From the NCBI GenBank assembly GCA_018266105.1, contig JAFEBA010000072.1:1-64000 (forward strand): a stretch of DNA of 64,000 nt, given 5' to 3'. The position numbers and the translations under genes are program-made. The stretch's first letter is position 1. Each line of letters opens with the position of its first letter. Under the pieces are notes generated by a model, which saw nothing but the letters and a program-made list of their open reading frames with translations, ran no database searches and was not told the DNA's origin. This document shows, one piece after another, positions 60,182-64,000 of the stretch. Source of the stretch: a bacterium (GTDB taxonomy: Bacteria > Vulcanimicrobiota > Xenobia > Xenobiales > JADMJV01).

Positions 60182-60757
60182 TTAGCAAACGGCGGGGGTC
60201 GAGCTGTAGGACAGGCTGGACTTCTCTACTCTGAATGTGTCGTGGCTGTTTTTCAAGTAGCGGGTGCAGTTGCGCAGCTCGTGACCGTAGACGTGGATCG
60301 TGATAGCGGTGGTCCGGAATGGATTATGAATCTTGTGGTGCTCAAAGGGTGGGATCAGGCAACCCACCGAGCCACGGCCCACCTCCACATACTCTTCCTG
60401 CTTGAAGCGAACGTGTTCGGGGTCGCTGCCGTCGAGCATACGGTAGCTGGTAATGGCCAGCTGTCCTTCCACACAGCTTTCAACACACCAGACGCCGCCG
60501 TGATCGTGAACCGGAGTCCCCTGTCCTGGGGACCACACCATAACCACCACACAGAAACCATCTTCGGATTCCTTATGAACCAGATGTCGGGCATAGCAGG
60601 GGTGACTGGTCTGGCGCAGGCGCTCGGGCAGCGAAATGTCGTTCTTTGAATAGTGCTTCAGAATGTCTGCGGCCCGCTCGCAGGCAGCTTTACTACAGGG
60701 GGGAGCGGGATGAAGCGCCCCCCTGAGGTCGTCCATCAGCTGGGAAAGCGTTAACAT
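60182..60757 (-). CDS. Cysteine dioxygenase (cupin)
   Basis: 191 residues, close to the bacterial norm. The metal site is PVHDHGGVWC (HxH of cupin motif 1, followed by a Cys-containing loop), with the second-motif His in IHNPFRTTAITIHVYGHEL. These enzymes oxidise cysteine to cysteine sulfinate using Fe(II) and O2. ATG 60757 follows GAGGAGA at about 7 bases. A thiol dioxygenase with a related substrate (3-mercaptopropionate) cannot be excluded. Confidence 0.9.
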   Translation of the reverse strand: MLTLSQLMDDLRGALHPAPPCSKAACERAADILKHYSKNDISLPERLRQTSHPCYARHLVHKESEDGFCVVVMVWSPGQGTPVHDHGGVWCVESCVEGQLAITSYRMLDGSDPEHVRFKQEEYVEVGRGSVGCLIPPFEHHKIHNPFRTTAITIHVYGHELRNCTRYLKNSHDTFRVEKSSLSYSSTPAVC

Positions 60758-60895
60758 CGAACATCTCCTCGAGAAATCCCGCCGCAAAGTCCAGGGGGGA
60801 GGCTGGGAGCGATCGGCAATCATTCGAGTCGGCTCCTAGAATTTTTTTCGTCAGCAGCAGGCGCCAATCCTGTCAACCATGGGGTTTGGACACCG

Positions 60896-63070
60896 TCAAG
60901 GAACTGGCGTCACCACAGCTTCAGGTTCCGGTTCGGGCTCCACGGTTTCAGGTAACGGGGTGGAGCTCTCCTCCGGCAAGGGCGTCTGGCTGGGAGGGGT
61001 CAGGGGCAGCTCCTCAGGCGCGGGCGTCTCCTCTACCTGGGGGGAAGGCGTGGGAGTGGCCTTGAGATGGAGCGGGCAGGGATCCTTGGGAGCGGGGCCC
61101 GAGAAGACTTGAAGGTCTCGCGTCTTCGGGCAGCTACCGGTGGCCAGGAAACCGCTCTCGCGGCAAATCTTGACGGTCTGCACACGGGTGGACTCAAAAC
61201 TGAAACGAGGCTGGGAAATCCCTCGCTCGACCACCCGACCCATCACCCGCCGCCAGAGCGTGGCCGGCAGGCCGCCACCATAGACATCATACATGGGCGA
61301 ATGATCGTCGTTGCCCACCCAGACCGCCAGCGTGTACTCAGGAGTAAAGCCAACGAACCAGGCATCTCGCGAGTCATCGGTGGTGCCGGTTTTGCCCGCC
61401 ACATCCACGCCCTCGATATAGGCGGCTGTGCCAGTGCCATAAAGCACCACCCCCATCATCATCTCGATCATTTGAGAAGCCACATCCGCAGCCAGCATCC
61501 GTTTGCCTGGATGATTGCGGTTGTCGGTCAGAACTTCGCCATCGTGGTCAACCACCTGGGTGACGGATAGGGGAACGTGATACACACCACCATTGGCAAG
61601 AGTGGAGTAAGCGCTGGCCATCGAAATCGGGGCCACCTCGCAGGCCCCCAGGGCCAGGGTCAGATTGGGCTGCAGGTCCTCGTGCACACCCAGGGCGTGG
61701 GCCACCTCGACCACTCGATCGGCTCCGACCATATTGATGAGGAAGGCGGCCACCGCGTTGCGGGACTCCTGGAGCGCCTGGCGCAAGGGAATGCGGCCCT
61801 TGAACTTGCCGTCGCTATTCTTGGGGGACCAACCGCCATAATCCACGGGATTATCCTCCACGATGCTTTCGGGGGTCATCCCCTGCAGCAAAGCGGCCGT
61901 ATAGACAAAAGGCTTGAAACTGCTGCCCGGCTGGCGCTGGGCCTGCCAGGCTCTGTTAAACTGGTTGTTCTGCGACCAGCGCCTGCCGCCCACCATCGCC
62001 CGAACGTAGCCGGTGGAGTTCTCAATCAAGACCAGCGCGGCCGAGTGAGCATTCAGATTCGGCCCCAACTCGTCCATCGTAGCAGCGAGTTCTTCCTCGG
62101 CCACCCGCTGCAACTCGATATCCAGGGTGGTGCGCACCTGCAAGCCGGCCCGATACAGCATGTCCTCAGGGTAGCGGTCGGAAAGCTCGGCGATCACGTA
62201 AGTGGTGAAATAAGGATACTTGAGCAGTTGATCCGAGCCCGAGCTGGTCAGGGCGTTGCCGCCAAACTTGAAACCCTCCCCCTCGCGAATCGCTTGCTGA
62301 TACTGCTTTTCATCGATGATTTGGGTCTGCTTCATCCGGCCCAGCACGATTTTCATACGCTTGACCGCCCCCTCCGGGTTGACCAGCGGTGAAAGGGTGG
62401 AGGGCGCCTGAACCAGACCGGCGATCAGGGCCGCCTGGGCGATACTGAGCTGACCGGTCGGTTTGCCGAAGTAGAGACTGCTGGCGGCAGCCACACCATA
62501 GGCCCCACTGCCGAAGTAAACATTGTTGAGGTAATACTCTAGAATCTTCTCTTTGGAGAATTTCTTCTCGATGCGCTGGGCCAGCACAATCTCTCGAATC
62601 TTGCGGGCGATGGTCTGATCCTGAGTGAGGAACCGATTGCGGGCCAGCTGCATGGTCAGAGTGCTGGCGCCCTGATCGATACCGTGAAAGAGCACATTGG
62701 CCACGGCCGCGCGGGCCACCCCCACCCAGTCCACGCCGTGATGCTGCATGAAGCGGGAGTCTTCGACCGCCAGCAGGGCCTTGGGTAAATAAGGAGACAT
62801 ACGATCCAGAGGGACGGTCGTGCGATTCTCCACAAACAGGGTGGCAACCACCTGACCATCTTTGGAAAAGATGCGAGTCGTTTGGGGTGCCTCATAACTG
62901 GCCAGACCCTCGACGTCAGGCAGGTCTTTGCATAACTCAGTGACCACAGCATAACCGGCCCCGACGCCCACAGGAACCAGCACCAGGCTGGCGGCGGCGG
63001 CCAGTTTCACGAAGCGAACAAACCAGCGTCTGGCCCTGGAAGGCTTGGGCGGACGCGCTTTCTTGGCCAT
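60896..63070 (-). CDS. Class A penicillin-binding protein (PBP1A type)
   Basis: 724 residues. N-terminal TM helix (about 20-42); GT51 glycosyltransferase domain with VEDSRFMQHHGVDW (catalytic Glu), DQGASTLTMQLARN and KILEYYLNNVYFG; transpeptidase with SSFK (catalytic Ser 383), SRN and KTGTTDD. A 90-residue Pro/Thr/Glu-rich C-terminal tail (PTPSPQVEETPAPEE) follows. It polymerises and cross-links peptidoglycan. ATG 63070 follows AGGGAGAG. It is downstream of mutS2 and a small gene on the same strand. Confidence 0.95.
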   Translation of the reverse strand: MAKKARPPKPSRARRWFVRFVKLAAAASLVLVPVGVGAGYAVVTELCKDLPDVEGLASYEAPQTTRIFSKDGQVVATLFVENRTTVPLDRMSPYLPKALLAVEDSRFMQHHGVDWVGVARAAVANVLFHGIDQGASTLTMQLARNRFLTQDQTIARKIREIVLAQRIEKKFSKEKILEYYLNNVYFGSGAYGVAAASSLYFGKPTGQLSIAQAALIAGLVQAPSTLSPLVNPEGAVKRMKIVLGRMKQTQIIDEKQYQQAIREGEGFKFGGNALTSSGSDQLLKYPYFTTYVIAELSDRYPEDMLYRAGLQVRTTLDIELQRVAEEELAATMDELGPNLNAHSAALVLIENSTGYVRAMVGGRRWSQNNQFNRAWQAQRQPGSSFKPFVYTAALLQGMTPESIVEDNPVDYGGWSPKNSDGKFKGRIPLRQALQESRNAVAAFLINMVGADRVVEVAHALGVHEDLQPNLTLALGACEVAPISMASAYSTLANGGVYHVPLSVTQVVDHDGEVLTDNRNHPGKRMLAADVASQMIEMMMGVVLYGTGTAAYIEGVDVAGKTGTTDDSRDAWFVGFTPEYTLAVWVGNDDHSPMYDVYGGGLPATLWRRVMGRVVERGISQPRFSFESTRVQTVKICRESGFLATGSCPKTRDLQVFSGPAPKDPCPLHLKATPTPSPQVEETPAPEELPLTPPSQTPLPEESSTPLPETVEPEPEPEAVVTPVP

Positions 63071-63082
63071 GTTTGCTCTCCC

Positions 63083-63394
63083 TTACAGGCGATGCATGGC
63101 CAGGAACACGTCTTCGCGCTGGATTCGCACCTGCAATTGCTGCGGCGCCAGCTGCGCCGTTAACTGACGTCGTGCTTCCAGCAGATCGACCCGACCACCG
63201 GCCCGAGCTTCAGCCCACATAAGGACAGCAAAACACCCGGACTGACTGACGGGTTCCCAGGCAGTCAACTCGAGGCCCAGGTTGCGCAATTGCGACTGCA
63301 ATTGAGCGGCCACTTCCTTGTAATCGAAAGCGCCCGTGCACATGCCGGCCAACTGGAAGACGGAGATGATATAACCGGGCTGAGTGGCGATCAT
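63083..63394 (-). CDS. Hypothetical small protein, possibly ACT-like
   Basis: 103 residues. A beta-alpha-beta-beta-alpha-beta pattern (GYIISVFQLAGMC, CFAVLMWAEARAG, VRIQREDVFLAMH) recalls an ACT-type ligand domain, but no signature glycine is certain. ATG 63394 overlaps the stop of mutS2 (ATGA) and the stop is 12 bases before the PBP gene, so the three form one operon. Confidence 0.6.
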   Translation of the reverse strand: MIATQPGYIISVFQLAGMCTGAFDYKEVAAQLQSQLRNLGLELTAWEPVSQSGCFAVLMWAEARAGGRVDLLEARRQLTAQLAPQQLQVRIQREDVFLAMHRL

Positions 63395-64000
63395 CGCTTG
63401 AGCTTCACCACCGTAACACCCCATCCTCCCTCGTAGACCTCACCCAGGTTCTGCTCCTGCACCAACGGATGATTTTTCAAAAACTGAGTCACGCCTTTGC
63501 GCAGGGCTCCGGTGCCCTTACCGTGGATCACTTCGACCTTCTCCGATTTGGCCAGGGCCGCCTGATCGAGGGCCTTGCCCAGCTCAAAGACGGCCTCGTC
63601 CACCGTCATCCCGCGCAAATCCACGCGAGCCGAAAGCGGTCCCAGAGGCAGATCAGGCAGGCTGATCGCTCCTCCCGTGGGAGGCCCCGCCAGAACTTCC
63701 AAATCTTCCAGACTGAGAGACAGCCGCACCATTCCCAGCTTGACTTCGGCCTTATTGCCCCGCACCTGGAGAACCTCTCCCTCCTGACCGTATCGGCGAG
63801 AATAGACGCGTTGGCCAACCGCGACCTCTGGCAAGGGAGCGGCCGGAACCGGCTCCGAGCGCATCTCCTGCAACTGCTGAGCCATCTGATTCAGGTCGGC
63901 TTCCATGGTGCGGGCCACCACCCGAGCCTGCGAATCGATTTCATCGTGACGCTCGGGAGCCAGCGGAGCCTCACTGACCGCCTCGCGCAGCTCTTCTTCC
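63391..64000 (-). CDS. mutS2: MutS2 family protein, C-terminal part with Smr domain (5' end outside window)
   Basis: The visible 202 codons begin mid-gene at the right edge of the window. A KOW/Tudor-like region (GQRVYSRRYGQEGEVLQV) is followed by a linker and the Smr nuclease domain: VDLRGMTVDEAVFEL, then VEVIHGKGTGALRKGV, the HGxGxG motif of Smr endonucleases. MutS2 acts on ribosomes (collided-ribosome splitting) and limits recombination. The ATPase domain is beyond the window. The gene ends as ATGA overlapping the small ACT-like gene. Confidence 0.93.
   Translation of the reverse strand, partial: EEELREAVSEAPLAPERHDEIDSQARVVARTMEADLNQMAQQLQEMRSEPVPAAPLPEVAVGQRVYSRRYGQEGEVLQVRGNKAEVKLGMVRLSLSLEDLEVLAGPPTGGAISLPDLPLGPLSARVDLRGMTVDEAVFELGKALDQAALAKSEKVEVIHGKGTGALRKGVTQFLKNHPLVQEQNLGEVYEGGWGVTVVKLKR

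Noticed and set aside
1..64000. tRNA, rRNA, integrase or prophage signs
   Set aside because: No cloverleaf-like sequence, no phage or transposase motif and no direct-repeat attachment site were seen while reading the intergenic gaps.

Overview
The window is a GC-rich (roughly 60%), densely coded bacterial chromosome segment of about 55 protein genes. Intergenic gaps are short, 4-base stop/start overlaps are frequent, many starts are GTG or TTG, and Shine-Dalgarno sites are clear. I see no transposase, integrase, phage gene, CRISPR array, tRNA or rRNA. The housekeeping genes (rpmG, pdxH, mog, mutS2, a class A PBP) look ordinary, but about a third of the proteins have no family I recognise. That mix suggests a free-living member of a poorly sampled phylum (Armatimonadota, Eremiobacterota or Ca. 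Xenobia would fit). This placement is a guess and no marker gene here settles it.

Left part (1-12 kb): the end of an M19 dipeptidase, a large hybrid histidine kinase, then a minus-strand operon that I read as a Pel-type exopolysaccharide inner-membrane machine (PelE-like, PelF, PelG, PelD-like). It is bracketed by PilZ proteins and a STAS protein; pelA, pelB and pelC are absent. rpmG with its terminator and a GT4 glycosyltransferase follow.

12-22 kb: a PepSY-like membrane protein carrying BNR-type sensor repeats, a sugar ABC importer in which the binding protein is fused to the first permease and no ATPase is present, an AidB-type acyl-CoA dehydrogenase, threonine aldolase, pdxH, and a small locus of cell-surface proteins (Gly-rich membrane protein, lysozyme-like protein, collagen-like secreted protein).

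22-32 kb: a flotillin-like SPFH protein and a 1,929-residue AAA+ ATPase of the DUF3686 'DNA repair ATPase' type, followed by a coiled-coil protein, a NeuD-type acyltransferase and a DUF1684 protein. This is a likely operon whose biology is poorly described.

32-37 kb: UspA, a V8-like protease, a methyltransferase with a 14-bp palindrome at its start, an M48 protease, a HAD phosphatase, and a 596-bp gap. The gap holds a 15-bp perfect hairpin and two very small single-pass membrane proteins with good ribosome binding sites.

37-49 kb: the most unusual region. Three Hsp90/GHKL-fold paralogues lie here. One has an intact nucleotide site; the other two align with it but have lost the catalytic Glu, the Mg-binding Asn and the glycine loops. 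One of these two is fused to TPRs. A secreted M3 oligoendopeptidase, small secreted proteins and an 849-residue helical protein lie between and beside them.

49-64 kb: acyl-CoA oxidase, a bCNG-type mechanosensitive channel, several orphan proteins, an NmrA/LysR divergent pair, mog, DUF1304, cysteine dioxygenase, PBP1A and the C-terminus of MutS2.
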